A DNA stretch of 64,000 nt from Shinisaurus crocodilurus (lineage: Eukaryota > Chordata > Lepidosauria > Squamata > Shinisauridae), in assembly GCA_021292165.1 (NCBI GenBank), contig CM037878.1:3906001-3970000 (forward strand), given 5' to 3'. The notes beneath the pieces were generated by a model, which ran no database searches, had not been told where the DNA came from, and saw only the letters and a list, made by a program, of their open reading frames with translations. The translations under genes and the position numbers were made by a program. Of this stretch, positions 10,777 to 21,915 are shown piece by piece. Each line of letters starts with the position of its first letter. The stretch's first letter is position 1.

Positions 10777-11547
10777 CAGGGATGGGGACTCGGACTCGAG
10801 GACTCGACTCGTGAGTCGGACTGAGTCCCCCGTCTGACTCGACTCGGACTCGAGTCCCAATATTTTTAATGGGACTCGAGACTCGACTCGGGACTCGAGA
10901 CCAAGGACTCGTCAACATCCCTGGGCTGTTGACGAGTCTTCTGGCTGTGCCAGAAGGAGCGCGATCACCGGTGAAGAGCGCATGGAAGCGAGGCGCGCCG
11001 CTGCTCGGCCACTATGGACAGCTACCAGGAGCGCAGCCCCAACGATGTGTTGAGATTTATTTTGATTGATGTGTTATTGTGGGGGGTTTGGGTTAGGGTC
11101 AGACATTTTGGGTTTGGCTGCCTCTGCCTGCCTGTCTGGGGTTCCCAGCCTCCTCTGCCTGCCTGGTCTCTTCTTAACCAGTTCCACAGTCTGAATTGTC
11201 CAAGACAAAGGCCTCTGCCTGCCTGCTTTGGGGTTCCCTGCCTCCTCTGCCTGCCTGGTTATTTTGGGTTTGTCTGCCTAGTCCGTTCTTGTCAAAATCA
11301 GTTGCAGAGTTTTGAAATAAAAAGGTACACTTGTGCCTAGAATTTATTTAAGCCACACATCTGAAGTAGCCTTATTTTGTTGGGGGGAAACCCCATTGAT
11401 TTTAATAGGGACTCGTGGAGTCACTTTTGGGAGTGACTCAGGACTCGTGACTCATGAGTCACCATTTTGGACCAAGGACTCGGACTCGAGACTCGGGTCC
11501 AAAGACTCGTGACTCGACTCGAGACCAAGGACTCTTCAACATCCCTG
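10777..11547. mobile_element. GAGTC-rich hAT-like element, copy 2 (inverted)
   Basis: Same family as 4840-5387 in the opposite orientation. It has CAGGGATG/CATCCCTG ends and a one-mismatch target duplication GAAGGACT/GAAAGACT (10769-10776, 11548-11555). The 147-bp module is at 10777-10923. The middle segment is longer than in copy 1. Near 11434-11461 there are three AP-1 type words (two TGACTCA, one TGAGTCA). Confidence 0.88.
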
Positions 11548-12128
11548 GAAAGACTTAGATAAATTCAGGGCCGGTCCACAACTATTAACCATGGTTGCCG
11601 TCAATGGAATGAATGCCAGGCACCGGGGATGCACAATAGGTGATGGCCATCACTACTGCAGAGCCCCTAGCCCACGGCACATCCGGTGGTTCTTCCAGGG
11701 GGCGGGGCTTAGCCTCACAGCCCCGCCCCCTGGAGGAATCCTCCTGTCTTCTCTGGTAACACGTACTCGGCACGGGTGGGGCCGGATGGTGCCAGTCGGT
11801 GTGGCCACACCCACCGATGTCATCGAGATGGGCAGGAGCAATCCACCCAAATTAATCAATTAACCCGCCCACCCCAACCACAGTACATGCATCCCTTTTT
11901 GTATGCCCTGCTTCCAGAGGGGCCATTCTTGGACTACAGGCCTTTTGTGTTGTCCAGCAAAGCCCTATGTAACACACACACACACACTTTGAAACAAGAT
12001 CAGGAAAAAAGTTTTTGTTTTGCTTTTTAAATGAAGAAATGCAGCACGCTCTGTGGTCAAGATAGCAGGTGACGTGCAACTGGCACGCTTTGAGACGCAG
12101 AAAAGCACAGCCAAGCAGTCCACCTTGT

Positions 12129-12763
12129 CAGGGCCGGATTAAGATAGGGGCTATTGGAGCTGCAGCTCCAGGCCCCTACCCCAAAACAGGCCCACAATCA
12201 GGACCGGTGCAGGGCAGTTTGGAGCCCCAGGCAAAATAATATTTAGCGGGGGGCCCTCTCCAAAGCAGCCCTGCTCTGCAAAAAAAAAAAACCCTGCGCC
12301 GCCACCACCAACCTACCTTCCCCCCGCCCTGGCGGCAGCGGCGGCGGCTGCTGCTGCTGCTGCTGCCGCCGCTGCTGCCGCCGCCACCAACCAGGAGGAG
12401 GAAGTGACGCGACGGGACCCCCCGCGCTGTTTTTTGCCGGGGAAACCATGGCAACAGGGCTGTTTAAGCCCTGTTGCCCTGGTTCCTCCCGCCAAAACAA
12501 CGCGGGCGGGGCTCCGGAAGCGACACGACGCGGAGAAGGTAGGTGGCGGGGGGGGTCGGGGGGGGTGATGGCGGCGGGAGGCGCAGCGGCAGCGAGCGGG
12601 AGGGCAGGGGGAGGCGCAGCGGCGAGCGGGACGGGAGGGTGGGGAGGCAGAGGCCTGGCGGGGGCGGCGCAGCGGCAGCGAAGAGGAGCGCAGCGTTTCT
12701 GCGCCCCCTTCAGCCGCGCGCCCTCCTCAGCACCAGGCCCATAATGCTCTTAATCCGGCCCTG
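12129..12763. mobile_element. hAT-like element with CAGGGCCGG ends, GC-rich interior
   Basis: The ends CAGGGCCGGATTAAGA and TCTTAATCCGGCCCTG are near-perfect inverted repeats. The target duplication CACCTTGT is perfect (12121-12128, 12764-12771). Inside, 12185-12430 is the inverted relative of 22515-22736, including a (CTG/CGG)n run at 12340-12385. A small hairpin lies around 12455-12480. It looks composite: the end of one family member nested in another. Confidence 0.8.
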
Positions 12764-13064
12764 CACCTTGTAGGGGTAGTACAAGCAATTTAAAAAGCCT
12801 GCATTAGATTAAATAATATTTAGTACCATATAACAATATTAATATTGAGTTGCATTACAACAATATTGCAGCACCACGGATGCAGCACTTTCCGGCGTGG
12901 CCACCTCGTGAACTCAGGCCTCCTCCGGCGAAACTTGAGGCAGGCCCACCCTGGCTCACAACCCAGCACTTGTAGGAAGCCGCCCGCCTTACCCCAAGCC
13001 AGGTGATGGGTCCATCTCATTCTGTATTATGTACCCCGGACTGTGGAATCCTTTTTCTGTAGAG

Positions 13065-13199
13065 CAGTGTTCTCCAACCTTGCGTCCCCAGATGTTTTTG
13101 GCCTACAACTCCCAGCATGCCCCAGCCAGCGTAGCTGGCTGGGGCATGCTGGGAGTTGTAGGCCAAAAACATCTGGGGACCCAAGGTTGGAGAACACTG
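13065..13199. mobile_element. Palindromic hAT-type MITE
   Basis: A 135-bp palindrome with perfect target duplication CTGTAGAG (13057-13064, 13200-13207). The duplication has TA at its centre, the NNNTANNN pattern known for Buster-type hAT elements. Confidence 0.93.
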
Positions 13200-13559
13200 C
13201 TGTAGAGGGTTGCATTCCCTTGGGAGAAATCTGTCGGAGGGGATATGCCAGTGGTGCGGGGGGGGGGCACCCCTTTTAACTCCCCCCCCCCTTTTCTCTT
13301 TGTGGCCAATCCAGATCCTCTTCAATTTATTCCCCCCAAAATTAATATCCTACCCAGAGTTCACCACAAAATCATTCCCCCCCTTCCCCAAAATCGTTAC
13401 CCGCCCAGTTCCTCTGACTTCCATTTATTCCACTACCACCACAATCCAAAATAACATCCTGCCCAGAGAATTGCTCGATGGGCAGGGAGAAGACGACGAC
13501 CACGACGCCGACGCTTCCTCCCCCAACCAGCACGGAAACAGAGTGGGATGCCAGAGCGG

Positions 13560-13675
13560 TCCATCTGCTCCCTGGCTGGCAGCCGGCTGCATTTCTGTGC
13601 TGGAGACCAAGAAAGAGGCTTCTCTTCCTCACCACCCAGCACAGAAATGCTGCAGCCGGCTGCGAGTAAGTGGAC
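13560..13675. repeat. Imperfect hairpin
   Basis: GCCGGCTGCATTTCTGTGCT at 13578 pairs with AGCACAGAAATGCTGCAGCC near 13640. It may be an eroded MITE; ends not found. Confidence 0.6.
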
Positions 13676-14875
13676 AGAGCGCTCTGTCTGCACCTCTTCT
13701 GACAGCAAGCTGCTGAATGCAGCAGGGCAACGGAGGAACGGAGGGCCAGTGGAGGAACTGCCCACGGAACAGATCTGTTCTGGTGGCCAGCAGTTCCTTC
13801 TGCCTGGCCTACACGACTGGTCTTCAAATGGTGGATTGGGACCCACTGCTGCAGGGGTGAGCCATTTGGGGGGGGGGGCAGGGCTACACAGAGTGCCAAA
13901 AGGGGTCAACGCCTTCCCAGCCTCCACCCCACCCCATAAACCCCTAGGAGATGTGAAGTCACTACCCGCATAAGCAAGGAGTCTTAATTAAGGAGCTCAA
14001 ATTGCTCATTTTCCCGTGGTTTTTTTTTCCCCTTCCCAAAAAGACAGTTTCCCACCCATAATTAGTTTAATTTAACAAATTCTGGTCCCCCACCCATCAC
14101 CGAGCTCCTTTAATCCCCTTCAGCTTGAAAAACAGCATTTCCCGCAGCAGCAGACATCAACACACAGCCGTGGTGGGATCTCCAGGTCACAGGCTCCCCG
14201 ATTCCAACCGCCCGACGCAGCTACAGCCTACAGCAATCCCATTCTTGGAGAACACGCCGTTTATCGGGACGAGCCCAGCAGCCCTACCCCCCCCCCGCCG
14301 CCCCCCAAGATCTGGGTGGATGCTTTTGCTAACAGCTTGTGCTGTGCTCTGTGCCAGGCAGTGCATAAATCACAGGTCACACAGCTATACTTCACTGGGA
14401 TATTTATTGGGCAATTTAACGCCACTTTCCATCATGCTCCCTCGCAGGGTAGATAAAAGGCATGTTTGCACATTAGAGAAGCAATTAACAACAACCTTGC
14501 CACAGCACCACCAAGTATGCGGGGGGGGGGGAGATTCACTTGCCAAGGCCGTTTTCCCCCCCTGCAAAAAAACCCCATCACCTTTTTTTTCCAGGGGCCC
14601 TTCCTTGATCCACTCACCCCTAACTTGAGGGCTACCAAGGCCACCTTTGTAGTGGAGGGGGTTCCAATCCTTCTCGGCGCTTACAGACGCTCACAGCGAC
14701 AAAGCTGAAGAGGCGCTCTGCCCTAGAGCCATGACTAAGGAATGAGCGGGCTAATAGGCCATTTTCACAGAGGTAGGCAGCAGCACCAAGTTACATTATA
14801 GGATAGCCCCAACATCTGGCCTGGCTCCTTCCTGTCTTCTGGGCAGAAATCAAGATCCTGGTTCATGATCTAAGT

Positions 14876-15010
14876 CAGTGTTCTCCAACCTTGGGCCCCC
14901 AGATGTTTTTGGCCTACAACTCCCAGCATGCCCCAGCCAGCGTAGCTGGCTGGGGCATGCTGGGAGTTGTAGGCCAAAAACATCTGGGGGTCCAAGGTTG
15001 GAGAACACTG
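14876..15010. mobile_element. Palindromic hAT-type MITE
   Basis: 135 bp, with perfect target duplication ATCTAAGT (14868-14875, 15011-15018) and a central TA. Its right end takes part in a 40-bp tandem duplication. Confidence 0.93.
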
Positions 15011-15071
15011 ATCTAAGTATTACAACCACTGCCAAGGTTGGAGAACACTGATCTAAGTATTACAACCACTG
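14992..15071. repeat. 40-bp tandem duplication spanning a MITE end
   Basis: Units 14992-15031 and 15032-15071 are identical. Each contains the last 19 bp of the MITE, its target duplication and 13 bp of flank. Confidence 0.95.
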
Positions 15072-15434
15072 CCATTTACTCTCCCTGCAGCATCTGCTAA
15101 CTCCCCCGTGGTCCCGCTGCCTGCTTGCCCACCCTTCCATCTCAGCTCCCACAACCTTCCAAGCTCTGCATCTCTCCAACAACCTCAGGACCCCGCCCCA
15201 TCTTTAGGGCTTACACATGAGCATGCTCCGTTCCTGCAGCCAAACCAACTTCCACACCTCCCCGATTTTCCACATCCCGTTCCAAAACTTCCCCCCCCAT
15301 CGCAGAAAGAATATTCCACGAACATCTTGTGACATCAGAGCAACTCCACCAATGGCGACTGAAGTGGGATTCACAGACAGGCAAAAAAAAAAAGCCTTGT
15401 TCAATTTATTTCATATCCAAGTGGAGAGTATTAA

Positions 15435-15459
15435 AACACACACACACACACACACACCT
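15435..15459 (+). repeat. (AC)n microsatellite
   Basis: About 12 AC units. Confidence 0.92.
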
Positions 15460-16349
15460 GCGGAAAGGTGCCAGCAAAAAGAAGGGAGGACTCCCAGGAT
15501 TTGTCAGTTCAAACTTCTGCCTGCCACAGAGATGGTCTTGCACAATAGTTGTTGTTGTTATTATTAGTATTATTACAACATTTATGTACCGCTCCACATC
15601 AAGTAGATTCCGGAGCGGTGAATAATAAAAAGACGACAAAAGTAGATAAAAGAAACAAAAACAATACATTGAAAACAAACTTAAATTACATTGGTGGTTG
15701 GACAGCAGGGAAAGCTTCCCGGAACAAGGTCTTCAGCAGGTGCCAGAAGCAACACAATGCCGGAGGCCGAGAGTTGCACAGAAATGATTGCAACTGCAGA
15801 GCTACTGCAAAGGACAACGTCTTCAGCCTTGGTGTGCAAACTCCTGCCACAAAAATCTCGGCCCACCTTTCCCCAGTCGCTCAGGGTCACCGGCACTTCA
15901 GATGTCCCCCTTTCCTGCTAATTAGTGGGCAGCTGCAGGTAAAGTGCTTATACGGCACAGGGCAGCATCCACTTCTCAAAATCTCCCCCCCCCCCCTTCC
16001 CGGAGTTGTTTTTTGGTCCTCATTCAAATCCGTGGCATCATCAAATCCTGCATGGGAGGTCCGAATGGCCCGCAGATCTGCGCAATTTCCCTTGAGTTAA
16101 CCGACATCACGAGGGATCAACTTAGCAGGTTTAAAACGGGGCACAGGGGAAAACTGACGCGTGGGGGCGGGCGGGGGATTTTTAGGGCTGTTTCACAACT
16201 TGCAGATCTGCGGCATGAATTAGAGATTATAGGATTATCTTCTATGCTAAAATTGCTATAGAGGTTTTTTGTTTTTTTTTAAGTCATCTAGGTCTAAGGT
16301 CACATTGCAAGACTGTTTTATCCCATTTTTACACTGAGCAGCTCTACGG

Positions 16350-16510
16350 TGCGGCGGCAGCTCATAAAGAGTGAACGTGCGAGTGCGACAGCCCCTTCCC
16401 GCCCATGTTCCCCAGCAACTGGTGTCCACAGGCAAACTGCCTCATACTGGAGGCAGCAGATCGCCATCAGGAGTAGCAGCCACTTACAGCCTTCTCCTCC
16501 TCCATGAATG
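16350..16510 (-). mobile_element. CR1-like 3' UTR piece
   Basis: The reverse complement of the same UTR (GCCCATGTTCCCCAGCAACTG, CAGGCAAACTGCCTCATACTG). Confidence 0.7.
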
Positions 16511-16788
16511 TCTCCGACGCAGAACTTCAACCCTGGGGGGGGGGGGAATCCGGGCCACCTGAGGGCCCAACCTTGCTCCTCTAGGGTTCCTCGGCAGGCC
16601 ACACCATCTCCCCCTGATGCCATTGACTTTCCCTTAAACAGCAATCATTTGGTGGTTCCCCGATTTGTGTAGCTCCCCGCCCCCCCCCCCCCGATTCTAA
16701 AAGGTTAAAATGCCTCTCCCAAGGCTTTGTTCCTGGTGGTAAGAGCTTTCAGCTAAAATATGCTGGCATTTGGGTTTCACACTGAGAG

Positions 16789-17035
16789 CCAGTGTGGCGT
16801 AGTGGGGAGAGTGTCGGACTGGGACTCGGGAGATCCGGGTTTCTAGTCCCCGCTCGGCCATGAAACTCACTGGGTGACTTTGGGCCAGTCACTTGACTCT
16901 CAGCCTAACCTACCTCACAGGGTTGTTGTGAGGATAAAATGGAGAGGAGGAGGAGGAGGAGGAGGATTATGTAAGCGGCCTTGGGTTCCTTGCAGGAAAA
17001 AAGGCAGAATATAAATGTAATAAATTAATTAATTA

Positions 17036-17083
<48 letters not shown>

Positions 17084-17085
17084 TT
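16789..17085 (+). mobile_element. Sauria SINE with (AAT)n tail
   Basis: GAGAGCCAGTGTGGCGTAGT head, TTTGGGCCAGTCACTTGACT body, GGCAGAATATAAATGTAATA tail, then a TAATAATAA microsatellite to 17085. Confidence 0.93.
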
Positions 17086-17604
17086 CTTGGCCCTGTCCCT
17101 TTGCCTTCAGCACCGCCCACCACTGGAATGCGGCCCCCAAGAGGTTCTCTGAAATGGAATTCGGACCTCGGGCTGACAGAGGTTCAACATGCCTGATCTA
17201 CCCCCACGGGCAGGCAACGTATCTTACTGGTATCGTATACGGTACGGGCAACAGAGGCAGAAGGGACACAGCAAGACTGGCTGTGGGCATCAACTCAGAA
17301 CAAAACTCTGGCTAGTCTCTTGCTCACTGCCTCGGTAGTTAATACAGAAGAGGCACCAGACTGGCACCCCGTCCCCTATACTTTGGGCTTGACCTGTGAC
17401 TCACTTGCCAAAACGGTAGGCTGCCACTGATCTGCCTTTGGTCAAGGGGCTGGACCAGGCAGCCTTGGCTTCCCTAGTTCAAACACATCGAAGCAACATG
17501 ACCGACCCCGTAAACTGAGGTTGCCTGGAGGGATCTGGGCTGTGACCCTGCACCAACACAACTCTCGTCCACTTTGCCAGCCAGAGCAGCTGACGACGCA
17601 GGCA

Positions 17605-17702
17605 GTAAACAATGTATTTTATTGTTTTTATTCTATGTACATCGCCCAGGCCGTGGCCGGTTGCCGGCCAGATGGGCGATAAATAAATATAAATAATAAT
17701 AA
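17605..17702 (+). mobile_element. L2-like LINE tail
   Basis: ATGTACATCGCCCAGGCCGT and CCGGCCAGATGGGCGATAAA. Confidence 0.8.
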
Positions 17703-18394
17703 CCGTGTGCAGAATTACAGCCTTTCCCTTGAAGAAATTCCCTCAAGGCTGCCACACTTAACAGCTTTCTGGACCCATATTTGAAGGCGCTTCTTCTCCA
17801 ACATTGGGACTCAAAAAGATTTAGGGGAAATGAAACGGCGGAGAAACTCTCGGAGCGCTCGGGACTGACGGAGACGCAGCAGCAGCAAAGGTTTCCTGCG
17901 TGGCCGTTGCACGGCTTCCTCTTTGCTCTGCTTCCAACCCCCCGCGGGGCCAAAGTGCCGGAGAGAGCGCTGCTTTCAGATCAAGATCGTTTTTAATTAA
18001 ATGTTTATGCAGCACTTTGAAGATGTGGAGCCAAGTGTTAAGCAGCATCACAGGGAAGCTGCTCCATATTCCAAGCCAACAGCGTGAGTGCCGAGGGGGA
18101 GGCCCTCTTTGCCTGCCCTTTGATTCAGCTGCGGTGGGTTTTCTGCGCTTCGGAAATGCTGGCAGAAGAAGAGCCGACGGACTTGCCAGAAGAAGTGATC
18201 CCCGGATTGCAAAGGGGATGCTGCTGGAAGGGGGGGGGGCAATACATCTGCCAGTGCAGCCAAAAATCTAACCTTGATTAGATTAGATTCACTGCTCTGA
18301 ATGAGCCTCCCCCCCCCCAAAAAAAAAACCCAGCAGTCTTACACTGACAATTTTGCAATTTAGCCCAGGACAGAGTAGCAAAGGCTGGGGGCGC

Positions 18395-18600
18395 TTAGCC
18401 CGGGGCTGCAGCTCCGTGGTGGAGCGCCTGCTTTGCTTTATCTCCAGGTAAGGCTAGGAAGAAAAAACTCCTGCATTGAAACCCCGGCAAGCCGCTGCTA
18501 CCAGTGTCGACAATACTCAGACAATACACTCTGATTCCATGTAAGGCAGCTTCCGACGTTCCTAAAGGCTCTTCAGGGTTTTCAGGCAGATGTGCAGGGC
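18395..18600 (+). mobile_element. tRNA-derived SINE, diverged
   Basis: CAGCTCCGTGGTGGAGCGCC head and CATGTAAGGCAGCTTCCGAC tail. Confidence 0.65.
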
Positions 18601-18627
18601 TTTTCACATCACCTGCTATCTTAAGTT

Positions 18628-18700
18628 TTATTAAGACTTAAGAATAAGTCTTAAGTCTTAATAAAAGACTTAAGACTTATTCTTAAGTCTTAATAAATAT
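18628..18700. repeat. Palindrome of AAGACTTAAG words
   Basis: ATTAAGACTTAAGAATAAGT and its inverse face each other across AATAAA; the arms are about 31 bp. Confidence 0.9.
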
Positions 18701-18705
18701 TTATT

Positions 18706-18822
18706 AAAGATTGATAAATGGAATAATATTTATTCCATTTATCAATCGCCCATCTGGCCGGTCACCCGGGTGGCCGGGTGACCGGCCAGATGGGCGATTG
18801 ATAAATGGAATAAATAAATAAA
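18706..18822. repeat. Head-to-head L2 tails forming a palindrome
   Basis: ATTGATAAATGGAATAATAT and inverse flank CGCCCATCTGGCCGGTCACC GGGTGGCCGGGTGACC. Two copies of the L2 terminal hairpin meet centre to centre. Confidence 0.88.
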
Positions 18823-19199
18823 TAAATTTAAAAAAAAAAAAAAAGAAAACTGGAGGTGCAGGGAACTGAACCCGGAACATTCTGCACGCTCTTAGCACCA
18901 TGGAAAACGGACAAATCAAGCAAGGCCCTGACTCACAACTTAAGGCGCCCCCCTTCCTTCACCCTCTGTTTTTAGTACAGCTGCAATGGAGAGCACGGTA
19001 GGAGCTGGCCCGTAACTCATTGTTTGCCTTGCCTTTGGACATTTTCCTCCGGCAGTTCCGTTATGGTCTGACGGGCTGCCAAAAAGCATGCCACGGGCCA
19101 CCGTTTGGGAACACCGACACATTCGGGTTAACAGCCCTGGCACGATAGCCCCGAAGACTTCTCCAAACAGGAAGGCCTGACGGATGGTTACATCACTGA

Positions 19200-19256
19200 G
19201 AGCACAATCCTATAGCATGTTTAGACAGAAAAAAAAGTCCTACAACTCCCCTCTCC
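19200..19256 (+). mobile_element. Harbinger-type MITE fragment
   Basis: GCACAATCCTATAGCATGTT...GTCCTACAACTCCC matches the left arm of the 9682-type family. Confidence 0.55.
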
Positions 19257-19354
19257 CTGGTAAGTTAATCTGTCACAGCTCATTCACACACATGGAGGTC
19301 ATCACTTGATGCTACGGTCAACGAGCACTGTAACGTGTGTGTGTGTGTGTGAAT

Positions 19355-19653
19355 CAGGGCCGGTGCTACCATTAGGCCAACTAGGCAGCTGCCTAGGGCG
19401 CAGGGCTAAAGGGGGCACCAGAAATGCCTTGAAAAAAAATACAGCGCTAAAAATGCATATTTTACCAAGTTTGTTTTACCAATCATATCCTGACTTGTAG
19501 TAGACGGAATTTCACAATTTTTTTCAGCATTGAAAAGTGAATAAACAATACTAAAACATTTAATAATATAGGGAGGGAGGGCTCAAGTGGGAAGGGGGGG
19601 GCGCTAAATATCTGATCTTGCCTAGGGCACCAAACTGCCTTGCACCGGCCCTG
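19355..19653. mobile_element. hAT-like MITE, CAGGGCCGGTGC family
   Basis: The inverted ends CAGGGCCGGTGC and GCACCGGCCCTG are exact. The 8-bp target duplication GTGTGAAT is perfect (19347-19354, 19654-19661). It inserted at the end of a (GT)n run and has no coding capacity. Confidence 0.88.
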
Positions 19654-19959
19654 GTGTGAATCAGCCCTTAAGTAGGAACAAAGGACTTGACTTCTGCCGA
19701 ATCCATTCAGCTCCGTATTGCCTGGACTATTTATTGTTCACCTCTCTGGAATCTGTTCAGAGACACTAACTGGGGGCAGGTCTCCAGGGTTTCAGGCAGG
19801 GGTCTTTCCCAGCTCTGCCCGCAGACACGCTAAATACACCTTGTTCACGTTCAGTCCCTGGCACCTCCAGTTAAAGGGTGAGGAAGCAGGTGTGGCGAAA
19901 CACTTCTGCCCTAGACCCTGGCCAGCCAGTGCCAGCCACAGTAGACTGGGGAGTCTGGG

Positions 19960-20160
19960 AAACAGTCTGCCTTGGTATAAAGCTGCTTCCCATGTTCCTA
20001 TGAGTCAGACGATTGCTCCATCTAATCCAGTGCTGCCTCTTCCGAGAGGCAGGTACTTTCCCAGGGAGAGCACTTCCCCAGTACTGCTACCAGGGGTGCC
20101 AAACCCCCGAGATCTGTACCTGGAGCGTCTTGTATGCAAAGCATGTGTTCTGCCTAGAGA
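19960..20160 (-). mobile_element. tRNA-derived SINE, diverged
   Basis: TGGTATAAAGCTGCTTCCCA, GATTGCTCCATCTAATCCAG and TGTATGCAAAGCATGTGTTC blocks. A similar piece (CCAGGGTTTCAGGCAGGGG) lies at 19760-19830. Confidence 0.65.
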
Positions 20161-20245
20161 AGGACAAATCTGACAGCTTCACTTTCTCTTGTCAGTTCTG
20201 CTTTTATTTTTATTATTGAGCCTCGGCTATTGGGCGGTATATAAA

Positions 20246-20283
20246 TACTACTACTACTACTAATAATAATAATAATAATAATA

Positions 20284-20322
<39 letters not shown>

Positions 20323-20325
20323 ATT
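20246..20325 (+). repeat. (TAA)n then (TTA)n microsatellite
   Basis: CTACTACTA, (TAATAA)n and (TTATTA)n in succession at the L2 tail, forming an inverted simple repeat. Confidence 0.93.
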
Positions 20326-20329
20326 TCTA

Positions 20330-21640
20330 TACTGCCCAATAACCAAAACACTCTGGACAGTTTACAAAAAATTTAAAACCTTAAAAATAAAACATAAAAT
20401 GGAATATATATATATAAATATAAAGAATTACATAAAACCATTTACGTACAATTAAAGACAATCAACGATATGAACCCCAGGATCAATTAGAACCTTATCA
20501 TCTGCTGTCAAATGCCTGGGAGGAGAGGAAAGTCTTAACCTGGCACCAAAAAGGATGACAACGTTGGTGCCAGGCAGAACTCGCTGGGAGATTCGTTCCA
20601 CAATTGGGGGGCCACCACCAAAAAGGCCCTCTTCCTCGTTGCCATACCCCAGACCTCCCTCAGAGGCAGCACCTGGAAGAGGGGCTTAGATGATGAGTGT
20701 AGTATCCAGGTAGGTTCATGCCAGGAGAGGTGCTCTGTCAGGTATTTCGGTCTCGAGACGTTTAAGGCTTTATAGGTCAAAACTAGCACCTTGAATTGGG
20801 CTTGAAGATGTATTTTATTTATTTATTTATTTATTTATTTATTATATTTATACCCCGCCTTTTTTCCTGAAAGGAACCCAAGGCGGTTTACATAATCCTC
20901 CTCCTCCTCTCCATTTTATCCTCACAACAACCCCGTGAGGTAGGTTAGGCTGAGAGTCAGTGACTGGCCCAAAGTCGCCCAGTGAGTTTCATGGCCGAGC
21001 GGGGACTAGAACCCGGATCTCCTGAATCCCAATCCAACACTCTCACCACTACGCCACACTGTACAGGCAGCCTGTGCAGTTGGGCCAGAATCAGTGTCAT
21101 ATGCCCAGAACTTCTGGTTCCTGCAATCATTTTGCACAAGCCGCAGCTTCTGGGCCATCTTCAACGGCATCCCCATGCAGAGCACATTGCAGTAATCTAA
21201 CTTGGAGGTTACCAGAGCATAGACGACTGAAGCCAGGTTATCTCTGTCAAGATAGGGGTGTAGCTAGCCCACCAACCGAAGCTGGTACAAAGTATTCCGT
21301 GCCACCGAGGCCACTTGAGCTTCAAATGACAAAGATGGCTCCAGGAGGAGAGACCCCAAGCTACGAACATTCACCACCGGCCTAAAGTTGTTTAGATCTT
21401 CCGGGTCCAGAGAGGGTTTCTTCAGGAGTGGCCTCACCGCTGCTTCTTTCAGGCCGCATGGGACCACTCCCTCTCGCAAGGAGGCATTGATCACCTCCCT
21501 GGCCCAGCCGGCTGTTCCCTCCCTGCTGGTTTTTAGGAGCCAAGAGGAGCAAGGATCCAGTACAGCTGTAGTTGCACGAACCTGTCCAAGCACCTTGTCA
21601 ACATCCTTTAGCTGTACCAACTGAAACTCATCCAAGAAAC
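20330..21640 (-). mobile_element. L2-like LINE with internal deletion, split by a SINE
   Basis: Minus strand frame 21635-21264 begins with finger-domain blocks (WAREVINASLREGVVP, AAVRPLLKKPSLDPEDLNNF). It then jumps directly to the thumb block SLGSLLLEPSLSFEAQV, so the whole palm with its YADD motif is lost in frame. The C-terminus (LTYKALNVSRPKYL, TRKRAFLVVAPQLW) lies at 20535-20789, beyond the SINE at 20809-21062. Confidence 0.88.
20809..21062 (-). mobile_element. Sauria SINE inserted in L2
   Basis: The tail ATTTATACCCCGCC is at the left. The tRNA-like head GTAGTGGTGAGAGTGTTGG (minus strand) is at the right. Confidence 0.92.
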
Positions 21641-21915
21641 CAGGATAAGGCTGTCCTCTGGATACCTCACCTGATTCACCTGCTAGAATACTGGAGTCTA
21701 AGTTCAGGCAGATTTTTTTTTAATCTTGGAAGTGACTCGAAAACATATCACGGTGAGTCTCTGATGGATCCATGGAGTCCTTACGGCCAGCATGTAATAG
21801 GCCCCAGACAACCCTGAAAAGGATTCAAGAGAAGCAGAGAGATGTTGTCTTTGCCGCACACACCAATGTTACATCCGTCTCCTCCATTCGCGGATTTTAG
21901 TACATTCTTATCAAA

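Noticed and set aside
12448..12744. 98-codon GC-rich open frame
   Set aside because: Low-complexity frame inside a hAT-like element, with no splice sites or motif.
13017..13325. Repeated peptides such as GPQMFLAYNSQHAPASYAGW
   Set aside because: Frames through the palindromic MITE. They appear on both strands wherever it occurs.
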